Shown here: positions 1 through 5,591 of the stretch, piece by piece
How positions within the stretch are numbered: the stretch's first letter is position 1
Layout of the letters: the number at the start of each line of letters is the position of its first letter
Source of the DNA: Armatimonadota bacterium
Lineage (GTDB): Bacteria; Armatimonadota; Armatimonadia; Armatimonadales; Armatimonadaceae
Assembly (NCBI GenBank): GCA_014379275.1
Contig: JACMMA010000640.1
Coordinates: forward strand, 1 to 6,166
DNA length: 6,166 bases
Reading direction: 5' to 3'
Made by a program: the position numbers and the translations under genes
Notes under the pieces: model-generated
What the model was told of the DNA's origin: nothing
Databases searched by the model: none
The model's input: only the letters and a program-made list of their open reading frames with translations

Positions 1-276
1 ATCCAGAAGCGGCATTACCAGCTCTTTGAGCGGCACGGTAACGTTGACGCCGAGCAGATTCATCGCCCGAATACCGGCGACCGCCTGACCCACCTGCTCC
101 GGCGAGACTTCGCACGCCACATACACCCCGTCGAACCCGGTTGCGGCAAACGCGGCGTTGTGCATCGCCGGCGACGCGGAATGTTTGACCGGATAGCCCC
201 ACACGGCGGCGACCCGGGTGGTGCCGGTTATCGCGTTCCGCGCCGGATTCGGCGTGCGCTCCCCCGGTTCCGTCAC
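1..276 (-). CDS. aroE: Shikimate dehydrogenase AroE, N-terminal part (runs off left edge)
   Basis: Shikimate dehydrogenase reduces 3-dehydroshikimate to shikimate with NADPH in the cytoplasmic shikimate pathway. Ninety-two codons are visible, about a third of the usual 270-290 residues, and these cover the substrate-binding domain. The N-terminal motif YPVKHSASPAMHNAAF (residues 28-43) is the family's shikimate-binding serine motif (S33 and S35). NVTVPLKE (79-86) carries the catalytic lysine, K84. The GTG start at 276-274 overlaps the TGA of the transglutaminase gene in a GTGA arrangement and has GAGG seven bases upstream, so translation is probably coupled. The roughly 20 residues before the conserved core are longer than usual for the family, but the overlap and ribosome binding site support this start. 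The NADP-binding C-terminal domain lies outside the window. Identity is secure from the two motifs, while activity cannot be judged from a fragment. Confidence 0.93.
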   Translation of the reverse strand, partial: MTEPGERTPNPARNAITGTTRVAAVWGYPVKHSASPAMHNAAFAATGFDGVYVACEVSPEQVGQAVAGIRAMNLLGVNVTVPLKELVMPLLD

Positions 277-1805
277 TTCAACACCTCGATCTTGTATCGC
301 CCCATGTCGTCGGCGACGCGGTACAGGTCGGTGATCTCGCCCTGGGCTAGTTTGATATGTGTCGCGTCGGCGAAAGGGCGTCCCCAGGTTGGTTCCAATG
401 CCACCCAGCCGTTTTTCGGGCCGACCCAGACTTCGGGCCACGCGTGATAAACGAACGCGCCGTCTACAAGAACGACGCCGACACAAACCCGCGTCGGGAT
501 CCCGGCGTTTCGGGCGATCGCGGTAAAGAACGTGGTGTACTCGCGGCATACGCCGCGCCGGTCTTTGTTGATGTCCGAAGCGGTGCGAAGAACCGCGATG
601 GAGGAATCCGAAACGATGGTGCGGTGTACGAAGTCGGCGATCCTGGCGGACGCTTTCGCGAGGTCTGTTTCGCCGTCCGTGGCGTCCTTTGCCAGCACAG
701 CGAACGCCGGGTCATCGGAGGAGACATAATCACTCGGCGACAGGAAAGGGCGTAGATCCGCGGGGGCGTCGCCCGTCCTGGCGAATCGGGGCATACCCGC
801 AGCGGATGGGAGCGGCTTCGCCGTCACCGCGAGGGTCGCTATGCGGTCATTTCCCGTCCCCGCGATCGTGATTCCCTGACGGTTGTCGGACACCGGCAAC
901 TCGCCAGTGCTCCCCCGCAACTTATAGCGGATGCTGCTTGCCGTCCGCGGGTTCTTCACCGGCTCGCCCGTCGGGGTGATGCCGACCACGATCGCTAAAT
1001 CGCCGCGCTGGGAAATCTCCTCCGCGGATGGTAGCCGGAGCGCAATGTTCTTCGGCTCTTTACGCGCCTCCATACCGAGCGCGAATCGGAGTAAAAGCGT
1101 TTCGCCTTCGGGGGTAACAAACATCGTCACGGTGCCCATCTCCGACCGATCCTGGACGACGAATAATTCCGCCGATTTCGCGCCCGCGATGACGACCGAC
1201 TCTTTGCGCAACACCGACACTTTCTCGTCCGCGAGACGCAGGGTTTCGGCGACGAAGGTTTTGCCTCCGATCTCCATCCCGACCTTCGGCACGAACGATT
1301 CCGCGCCGCTCGACGGATCGGAAAGAAACGATTCGCCCGGCTTCAGCGTAAGTGTGCCGGATTTTTTGCTTCCCTGGATATCCGCGACGTAAGAAACGGT
1401 GCGATCCGCATAGGTTGCGGACACGGTGGTGACACGCCCCGCCGCCTCGCTCCGTGCCTGTGTAGCAAGCGGTGCGCCCGTCTTCGGATCGTTGTAGGAC
1501 ACCGTTTTCGAGACGGTCTTCGCCACGTTGCCCAGCACCGAGATCGAGATTTGCGTTTCGTTTTCGGTACAAACTGCCGGTTTCCCCGCATACACCGCGC
1601 CCGTGTCTTTACGGACGTGCATGTACCCGACTTTGCCGCTCGGCAAGTATATGCCGAAATACTCCTCCTCGACCGCCCCCCAGGCAAGGCAGGGCAAGGA
1701 GAGGAGAAAGGTGGCGAGCACCAGAAGGCGGCTCATCGTGGAAAGAAAATCGGATGATTTCGTCATAGGGTGTGTGAATTCTCTAGCATACGAAAACGGG
1801 TTCAT
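273..1805 (-). CDS. Secreted transglutaminase-like (papain-like fold) protein
   Basis: The 510 residues consist of a signal peptide, a long beta-rich region (about 45-370) with no domain I recognise, and a C-terminal transglutaminase-like core (about 380-500). The core shows RRGVCREYTTFFTAIARNAG with nucleophile C420, then GIPTRV, then VYHAWPEVWVG with H454, then GWVALEPTWG, where E471 occupies the place of the usual third catalytic Asp. FADATHIKL (478-486) follows, as in many bacterial homologues. The hydrophobic stretch 27-41 followed by AWGA gives a signal peptide with likely cleavage near residue 43; C39 follows Pro, so a lipobox is unlikely. The protein should act outside the cytoplasmic membrane as a cysteine peptidase, amidase or crosslinking enzyme, with substrate unknown. 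The start is uncertain: residue 1 is the outermost Met, but Met14 (1766) or Met24 (1736) would give a more regular signal peptide, and none has a good ribosome binding site. It overlaps aroE by 4 bases. Confidence 0.85.
   Translation of the reverse strand: MNPFSYAREFTHPMTKSSDFLSTMSRLLVLATFLLSLPCLAWGAVEEEYFGIYLPSGKVGYMHVRKDTGAVYAGKPAVCTENETQISISVLGNVAKTVSKTVSYNDPKTGAPLATQARSEAAGRVTTVSATYADRTVSYVADIQGSKKSGTLTLKPGESFLSDPSSGAESFVPKVGMEIGGKTFVAETLRLADEKVSVLRKESVVIAGAKSAELFVVQDRSEMGTVTMFVTPEGETLLLRFALGMEARKEPKNIALRLPSAEEISQRGDLAIVVGITPTGEPVKNPRTASSIRYKLRGSTGELPVSDNRQGITIAGTGNDRIATLAVTAKPLPSAAGMPRFARTGDAPADLRPFLSPSDYVSSDDPAFAVLAKDATDGETDLAKASARIADFVHRTIVSDSSIAVLRTASDINKDRRGVCREYTTFFTAIARNAGIPTRVCVGVVLVDGAFVYHAWPEVWVGPKNGWVALEPTWGRPFADATHIKLAQGEITDLYRVADDMGRYKIEVLK
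282..287 (-). promoter_or_regulatory. Ribosome binding site of aroE inside the transglutaminase 3' end
   Basis: GAGGTG on the minus strand lies within the last codons of the transglutaminase gene; its GAGG core is seven bases before the GTG start of aroE. It is the reason for choosing this GTG start, and it fits translational coupling across the 4-base GTGA overlap. Confidence 0.6.
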
Positions 1806-1821
1806 GCCTACCGAATCTGTC

Positions 1822-1838
1822 CTGACTGCCGAAGTCAG
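1822..1838. repeat. 6-bp perfect inverted repeat in the chrA/transglutaminase gap
   Basis: CTGACT and AGTCAG are perfectly complementary arms separated by five bases (GCCGA). The repeat lies 22-38 bases beyond the stop of chrA half 2 and 17 bases before the outermost start of the transglutaminase gene. No T run follows on the minus strand, so it is a poor intrinsic terminator. It could be an mRNA hairpin in the leader of the transglutaminase gene or a protein-binding site. Confidence 0.45.
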
Positions 1839-1839
1839 A

Positions 1840-1851
1840 ACTGTTGACAGT
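1840..1851. repeat. Short inverted repeat ACTGT-TG-ACAGT overlapping a -10-like hexamer
   Basis: ACTGT and ACAGT form a 12-base inverted repeat with a 2-base centre, directly next to the 17-base inverted repeat at 1822-1838. Its right end overlaps the minus-strand TATACT (1854-1849). The position, over a possible promoter and transcription start, would suit an operator. Such short palindromes can also occur by chance. Confidence 0.35.
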
Positions 1852-1877
1852 ATACAGCGTCACCAACCCAGAGCCCA
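1849..1877 (-). promoter_or_regulatory. Possible internal promoter for the transglutaminase gene
   Basis: The minus strand reads TATACT at 1854-1849 (-10-like). A weak -35 (TGGGCT, 3 of 6 matches) lies 17 bases upstream, inside the end of chrA half 2. A start of transcription near 1842 would leave a leader of about 37 bases before the outermost Met, carrying the 1822-1838 hairpin near its 5' end. The -10 shares the octamer GTATACTG with two other upstream regions in the window. The weak -35 keeps confidence low. Confidence 0.35.
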
Positions 1878-2402
1878 CGCCCCGCATCCTATCGCCGCGC
1901 CGCCGAGTAGCAACAACACCGGCGATAATTTGGTTCGTGCCGCGAGAAAAGCGGCTCCTACGGCGATCCCTGCGAACGCCCACGAGGAGATCGTGTGGCG
2001 GGCGATGCTCCATACGGTCGCCGCGAGCAATCCGACGATCGCCGGGGTCGCGCCCGTACTGAACGCCGACACCCAGCGGTTATCCGCCAGTTTGCCGAGA
2101 CCTGCGGACGCGCTAGCGGCGAGGATCACCGGCGCCAGAAACATCCCGAGCGTCGCCGCGACCGCGCCGGGGAAACCGGCGGCTTGATAACCGATAAAGG
2201 TGGCGGTGGTGGTAACGGGGCCGGGTACCATATACCCGAAACCCACACCCGAGATAAACGCGGTGGGGGATAGCCAGCCCTGTTGACGGACCGTGATCTG
2301 CTCCATCAGCGGCAGCACCGCCCCGCCGCCGCCGAACGCCAGCAGACTGATCGTGGTGAACTGCCAGAAAATCGTCAGCAGGATCGAGATGTCAGGGCTC
2401 AC
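1860..2402 (-). CDS. chrA: ChrA-type (CHR family) transporter, second half-size subunit
   Basis: This 180-residue integral membrane protein is half the size of the classic two-domain ChrA chromate exporter. Signature elements of one CHR domain are visible: AFGGGGAVLPLMEQ (22-35), QQGWLS (40-45), GYMVPGPVTTTATFIGYQAAG in two adjoining pieces with PGP at 60-62 and GYQAAG at 71-76, followed by several hydrophobic segments to the C-terminus. Known CHR proteins export chromate from the cytoplasm, and paired half-size genes are described in Bacillus. The substrate here is inferred by family only. The GTG start at 2402 overlaps the TGA of the upstream half in a GTGA arrangement and has GGAGGA nine bases upstream. 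The frame is open further upstream to an ATG at 2498, but that extension is basic and low-complexity and lies wholly over the other subunit, so I rejected it. Confidence 0.87.
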   Translation of the reverse strand: MSPDISILLTIFWQFTTISLLAFGGGGAVLPLMEQITVRQQGWLSPTAFISGVGFGYMVPGPVTTTATFIGYQAAGFPGAVAATLGMFLAPVILAASASAGLGKLADNRWVSAFSTGATPAIVGLLAATVWSIARHTISSWAFAGIAVGAAFLAARTKLSPVLLLLGGAAIGCGAWALGW

Positions 2403-2989
2403 GATGCCTTGTCCTCCGGGGATCGGGGACGCCGTGCTTCGCGCAGGATACCGAGCCCGCCCGCCGCGAGAACGAGCAAAGCCGGGTTGACATTCCATAT
2501 CACGGCGGCGATGCAGACCGTGATCGCGACGACGGCACCGACGGCGTCCCGTATCGCTTTTCTTGCCTGTCCGATGGTGGCGACCAGAATAATGCCGACC
2601 ACCGCGGACGTCAGCCCCCCGAGTGCGGCGGTCACGCCCTGATTTGCGGCGATCCGTCCATAGGCGGCACCGAGCGCGAGCATGGTAACGACTGAAGGGA
2701 GAAGGAACATCGCCGCCGCCGCCAGCACGCCGCGAACGCCGTTCAGTCGGTAGCCGAGATACGCCACGACCTGCACCACGACCGGACCCGGAAGCAACTT
2801 CGTGTAGGTAAATGCTTCCGTTATTTCCTCGTTGCGAAGCCAGCCGCGCCGCTCGACCAGTTCGCGGTTCAACAGGGCGAGAAGGGCGGGTTGCCCGCCG
2901 AAAGCGGTTACACCGAGTAGCAAAAACACAGACGCGATCTGAGGCGCGGTTGGGCGCGACTTCGGGGGGACTTCGGTGGCGGTGCTCAT
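2399..2989 (-). CDS. chrA: ChrA-type (CHR family) transporter, first half-size subunit
   Basis: This 196-residue CHR-domain membrane protein corresponds to the N-terminal half of long ChrA. Its markers are TAFGGQPALLALLNRELVERR with FGG at 30-32, the arginine-rich RRGWL (47-51), LLPGPVVVQVVAYLGYRLNG with PGP at 67-69 and YR at 80-81, and then hydrophobic stretches up to about residue 180. Long ChrA typically has FGGPAAH here, so the Q33 and loss of His are variations. The C-terminal tail is charged and cytoplasm-like. It likely pairs with the 180-residue subunit encoded next; half-size CHR proteins are known to need both partners, inserted with opposite topology. The ATG at 2989 overlaps the TGA of the MFS gene (ATGA), with AAGGA three bases upstream of the start. 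Chromate is the family substrate, and the actual substrate is not shown by the sequence. Confidence 0.88.
   Translation of the reverse strand: MSTATEVPPKSRPTAPQIASVFLLLGVTAFGGQPALLALLNRELVERRGWLRNEEITEAFTYTKLLPGPVVVQVVAYLGYRLNGVRGVLAAAAMFLLPSVVTMLALGAAYGRIAANQGVTAALGGLTSAVVGIILVATIGQARKAIRDAVGAVVAITVCIAAVIWNVNPALLVLAAGGLGILREARRPRSPEDKAS
2412..2417 (-). promoter_or_regulatory. Strong ribosome binding site fixing the GTG start of chrA half 2
   Basis: GGAGGA on the minus strand lies nine bases before GTG 2402, inside the 3' end of chrA half 1. It decides for the GTG over the more distal ATG at 2498 and fits coupled translation of the two halves. Confidence 0.7.
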
Positions 2990-4185
2990 GTTTCCTTTCG
3001 GCTTCCCACCACGAACAACAGTGCCGCCGAAACGAGCAGTATGCCGCCCGCTACCAGGTACGGAGATTCCGGACGCCAGTCGAACAATATGCCGCCGAAC
3101 GTCGGACCGAGCAGAAATCCCGCCGACCGTGCCCCCTGCAACAGCCCGAACATTTCCCCCTGCCGTTCCTTCGGTGTCGCCGCGCTACATAATCCGTTGA
3201 TCGTCGGGTTCGTCAGTGCCGCGCCGATGGCGTAGATTGTGCTGATGGCGAACAGCGCGAACAGACTCGGTGCGAACGGGGTCAGTGATAATCCGATGGC
3301 TTGCAACACGAACGCGAAACCGAGCAGTGTTTTCGGCTCGGGGCGCAAACGGGTGGTTATCCAGCCGAGCAAAAACAACTGCCCCAGAACGCCGAGTAGC
3401 GATTCGTAACCGAATATGAAGCCGAACTCGCGCGGACCGAGACCGAGCTTTAGTCGGATCAACCGCCCGAATGTGCCCTCCAAACACGCGAGCGCGAGAA
3501 AGGCGACCGATGCGAGTATCAGTAGCGGACGCAAGCGGGGGACATCGCGAAGGAGCGAAACGCCGACGAAAGGGGACGCGGTCCGTGACACCGAGGCGAG
3601 CGGGACAACGGGCGGAACGTGCGGAACGACGAGTGCGATCCACAGTGCGCCGAGGCCGGACGCGGTTGCCGCGACCAATCCCAGCAGGTAGTTGCCCCCG
3701 AGATCCGACAGATAGCCGCCGAGTGCCGGACCGAGCATCAATCCCGCCGTGATCGCCGCCCCTACACGACCCATCGCCGCGGTGCGCTGTCCCTCGTCCC
3801 GGTTTGCATCCGCGAGGTATGCTTGCGCGGCGACCACATTCGCGGCGGCGAGTCCGGCGAGAATCCGGCTGGCAAGAATAAAAGGGACCGTGTCCGCGAA
3901 CGCATAGGCGAGGAGCGATGCCGCCGAAAGAATCCCGCATATCACCAGGACCGGCTTGCGCCCGATCCGATCGCTGTACCGTCCCCAGAGCGGCGAGGCG
4001 ATGATCTGAAACAGGAAGTACGACGATAACACCAGACCGATCTGCCAACCCGGTGCGCCGAACGCTTCGAGTCGCGTCTGGACATCGGGAATGACCATGC
4101 CGAAGCCGATCAGATCCAGAAAGATGGCGAACAGAAGCGGGGCTTCCCGTAGCAGTGGCGTATCGATTCGGAACATGGAGTTCAT
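2986..4185 (-). CDS. MFS transporter, DHA1/TetA-like drug:proton antiporter
   Basis: This 399-residue protein has the length and hydrophobic pattern of a 12-helix major facilitator. The first helix carries DLIGFGMVIP (24-33), as in TetA-like exporters, with a membrane-embedded acidic residue D24. Motif A, GRYSDRIGRKPVL (68-80), lies in the loop between helices 2 and 3. RILAGL with R107 matches motif B in helix 4. GLMLGPALGG (148-157) is the antiporter motif C in helix 5. A second GPTFGG repeat occurs late in the protein, in the C-terminal half. Motif C and motif A together point to proton-driven efflux across the cytoplasmic membrane; the substrate cannot be named. The ATG directly follows the TAG of the pilin-like gene, and its TGA overlaps the ATG of chrA half 1, so it is translated as part of a coupled run. 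There is no clear ribosome binding site, and Met4 (4176) is an alternative start. Confidence 0.9.
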   Translation of the reverse strand: MNSMFRIDTPLLREAPLLFAIFLDLIGFGMVIPDVQTRLEAFGAPGWQIGLVLSSYFLFQIIASPLWGRYSDRIGRKPVLVICGILSAASLLAYAFADTVPFILASRILAGLAAANVVAAQAYLADANRDEGQRTAAMGRVGAAITAGLMLGPALGGYLSDLGGNYLLGLVAATASGLGALWIALVVPHVPPVVPLASVSRTASPFVGVSLLRDVPRLRPLLILASVAFLALACLEGTFGRLIRLKLGLGPREFGFIFGYESLLGVLGQLFLLGWITTRLRPEPKTLLGFAFVLQAIGLSLTPFAPSLFALFAISTIYAIGAALTNPTINGLCSAATPKERQGEMFGLLQGARSAGFLLGPTFGGILFDWRPESPYLVAGGILLVSAALLFVVGSRKET

Positions 4186-4551
4186 CTAACGCGGCGGTTT
4201 CGGATGGTCGGCATGCGCCCCGTCCGCGAAATGGTACGTCGCATTTTCGCCTACCTTTCCCGGAACAAAGTGAATGTCGGTCGGGAAGTGAGCAGCTGCG
4301 GAAAGATACCCCTTCTTTTGTAACTCGGAAAGCGTCAGCCACGTATCGGGCGGCAGACGGTTCTCGGCGGCATAGAGCGCCTTTGCGGTTTCGATACGCG
4401 TCAGTGCCCCCGGTATCGATCTGCGCACGTTGTCCCTGGGGGACGTGCCGCCCCGCGAGACCAATACGGCCCCGCCGACGAATAGCAGTGCGACGATTGA
4501 AATCATCAGCAATTCTGGTAGGGACAGGGATCGGCTCGGTTCGTCGTACAT
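4186..4551 (-). CDS. Small membrane-anchored, type IV pilin-like protein
   Basis: The protein has 121 residues: a short charged N-terminus, one transmembrane segment (about 14-33) and a soluble domain. The segment S8-LSLPELLMISIVALL resembles the prepilin pattern G|FTLIELLVVIAII: a Glu (E13) sits at the fifth position after the would-be cleavage point. However, Ser replaces the required Gly/Ala at -1 and Pro stands before the Glu. In the soluble part, RIETAKALYAAEN (52-64) and SELQKKGYL (75-83), followed by VPGKVGENATYHF, resemble the helix and C-terminal strand of short pilin-like proteins that read 'QIDAAKQQWALEN ... Y.L ... G.YTIN'. This is my inference from remembered patterns. I take ATG 4551 because a TATACT lies just upstream; a GTG at 4584 would add 11 residues. 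It is the first gene of the minus-strand run, and its TAG abuts the ATG of the MFS gene. Confidence 0.7.
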   Translation of the reverse strand: MYDEPSRSLSLPELLMISIVALLFVGGAVLVSRGGTSPRDNVRRSIPGALTRIETAKALYAAENRLPPDTWLTLSELQKKGYLSAAAHFPTDIHFVPGKVGENATYHFADGAHADHPKPPR

Positions 4552-4561
4552 CGGTCGCTTC

Positions 4562-4589
4562 AGTATACCGTCCGTAGCGAGCACATCAG
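4562..4589 (-). promoter_or_regulatory. Possible promoter at the head of the minus-strand gene run
   Basis: TATACT on the minus strand (4567-4562) is a near-consensus -10 placed 10 bases before ATG 4551. The best -35, CTGATG at a 16-base spacing, matches only 3 of 6. Transcription would start near 4555, giving a leader of only about four bases. If it is real, the GTG start at 4584 lies upstream of the mRNA and is excluded. Confidence 0.4.
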
Positions 4590-4599
4590 CCCGTCTCCG

Positions 4600-4630
4600 G
4601 TGACAAGAACGATTGCCGTTGTGCTACGAT
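4600..4630 (+). promoter_or_regulatory. Possible extended -10 promoter of the tatD gene
   Basis: TGC-TACGAT (4622-4630) fits an extended -10 (TGn before the hexamer). GTGACA at 4600-4605 resembles a -35 at a 19-base spacing. Transcription would begin near 4637, about 52 bases before the GTG start, within the region that separates the two divergent transcription units. Confidence 0.4.
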
Positions 4631-4688
4631 ACCCGCGAAGCGACGCGACCGTGTTGAGCAAAACCGCTTCGGGAAGCGATACCGATCT

Positions 4689-5471
4689 GTGATAGATACA
4701 CACGTTCATTTTAATGGCAAGGATTTAGGCGGCAGAGAAGTGCTGCCCGGCGTTCTGGAACGCGCCAAGTTCGCGGGCGTCCAGCGATTTGTTGTGGTCG
4801 GATATGATCTCGCGTCGTCGGAACGCGCCGTGACTCTGGCCGAGAACGATACACGGATGTGGGCGACGGTCGGTATCCACCCACACGATGCTACGAACTA
4901 CTCCCCGGCGGCGGAAGAACGACTGCGCGAGTTGGCGAGGCACCCACGCATAGTCGCAATCGGCGAGATCGGACTCGACTTTTACCGGGATCTGTCCCCG
5001 CGAGACGCGCAGGAGAGCGCGTTTCGTGCACAGATTTCCCTCGCGCGAGAAACTAATCTGCCTATCGTGATTCATTGCCGCGACGCGTACCCCGAAACGT
5101 TGGCACTCCTGGAAAGCGAAGCGGACTGCATCACGGTAATCCTCCACTGCTTCGCGGGCGATGCGGGCGACGCCGAATGCGCTTTCCGCCACGGCTGGTA
5201 TCTCGGTATCGGCGGGACGGTGACGTATAAAAAGAATGACGAATTGCGCGCTATCGTCCGGTCCGCATCCGAGAACCTTCTCCTTCTGGAAACCGACGCG
5301 CCCTATCTGTCCCCGGAACCGTTCCGCGGCAAATTCCCCAACGAACCCGCCCGCGTCGCGCTCGTCGCGCAACGGATCGCCGACGTCCGCGGCGAAACGA
5401 AGGATTCGGTCGTGGCTTACACGACGGAAAATGCCCGACGATGTTTCCCGCGCATGGGGTCGGATTGTTAA
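4689..5471 (+). CDS. tatD: TatD-family metal-dependent hydrolase (DNase)
   Basis: This complete 260-residue protein has the usual family length. It has a TIM-barrel amidohydrolase-type fold with all expected metal ligands: the N-terminal MIDTHVHF (H5, H7), GEIGLDFYRD (E93), IVIHCRDA (H129), ILHCFAGD (H153) and LLETDAPYLSP (D203). TVGIHPHDA (60-68) is also typical. Family members are cytoplasmic 3'-5' deoxyribonucleases/exonucleases or D-aminoacyl-tRNA-deacylase-like enzymes, and sequence alone does not separate them. The GTG start is chosen because the Met-Ile-Asp-Thr-His opening matches the family N-terminus and there is no in-frame start upstream in the gap. The ribosome binding site is weak (GGGAAG, 12 bases upstream). 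The gene stands alone, divergent from the pilin-like gene and 120 bases before the regulator. No odd substitutions are seen at the active site. Confidence 0.94.
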   Translation: MIDTHVHFNGKDLGGREVLPGVLERAKFAGVQRFVVVGYDLASSERAVTLAENDTRMWATVGIHPHDATNYSPAAEERLRELARHPRIVAIGEIGLDFYRDLSPRDAQESAFRAQISLARETNLPIVIHCRDAYPETLALLESEADCITVILHCFAGDAGDAECAFRHGWYLGIGGTVTYKKNDELRAIVRSASENLLLLETDAPYLSPEPFRGKFPNEPARVALVAQRIADVRGETKDSVVAYTTENARRCFPRMGSDC

Positions 5472-5477
5472 GCAAAG

Positions 5478-5521
5478 ATTAAATTTACGGCGGCTGGATT
5501 AAGCCAGTATTAAATTTACGG
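5478..5521. repeat. Two identical 13-base direct repeats, operator-like
   Basis: ATTAAATTTACGG occurs at 5478-5490 and again at 5509-5521, start-to-start distance 31 bases (about three helical turns). Each copy contains the perfect 8-base palindrome TAAATTTA. A third ATTAA sits between them at 5498-5502, within a weak hairpin (CTGG...CCAG). The AT-rich copies stand out from the GC-rich surroundings and lie centred about 50 and 80 bases upstream of the inferred transcription start of the regulator gene. This suits an activator site or an UP element. Confidence 0.65.
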
Positions 5522-5529
5522 GAACAGGG

Positions 5530-5557
5530 TTGACGGCGCGAAAAGAGCCGGTATACT
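5530..5557 (+). promoter_or_regulatory. Sigma70-type promoter of the GntR/LacI-type regulator
   Basis: TTGACG (5530-5535) and TATACT (5552-5557) are each one mismatch from consensus, with a 16-base spacer. Transcription should start near 5564, giving a leader of about 28 bases to the ATG at 5592. GCCGGT is repeated at 5547-5552 and 5558-5563, so the -10 is flanked by two CCGG blocks 11 bases apart. This is the best promoter in the window. Confidence 0.7.
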
Positions 5558-5591
5558 GCCGGTGTAGCGATACACTGTGCACGACACGATC

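Noticed and set aside
1822..1838. Intrinsic terminator after chrA half 2
   Set aside because: The hairpin stem is only 6 bases and no T run follows on the minus strand, so it is kept only as an inverted repeat.
1841..1856. Plus-strand TTGACA at 1845-1850 as a -35 element
   Set aside because: No -10 at a proper distance and no plus-strand gene follows; the bases are better explained as part of the inverted repeat.
1528..2187. Plus-strand open frame of 219 residues across the transglutaminase/chrA junction
   Set aside because: It is low-complexity Ala/Pro/Arg-rich, spans two well-supported minus-strand genes and the gap between them, and has no recognisable domain.
2403..2498. N-terminal extension of chrA half 2 from ATG 2498
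   Set aside because: The extra 32 residues are basic and unlike CHR proteins, and GGAGGA with a GTGA overlap marks GTG 2402 as the start.
3185..4342. Long minus-strand open frame of 385 residues overlapping the MFS gene
   Set aside because: It is Arg/Ser-rich, has no domain or hydrophobic pattern, and is a frame shadow of the clear MFS transporter, a common artefact in GC-rich DNA.
4725..5372. Minus-strand open frame of 215 residues opposite tatD
   Set aside because: Antisense shadow of a complete TatD protein with all metal ligands intact.
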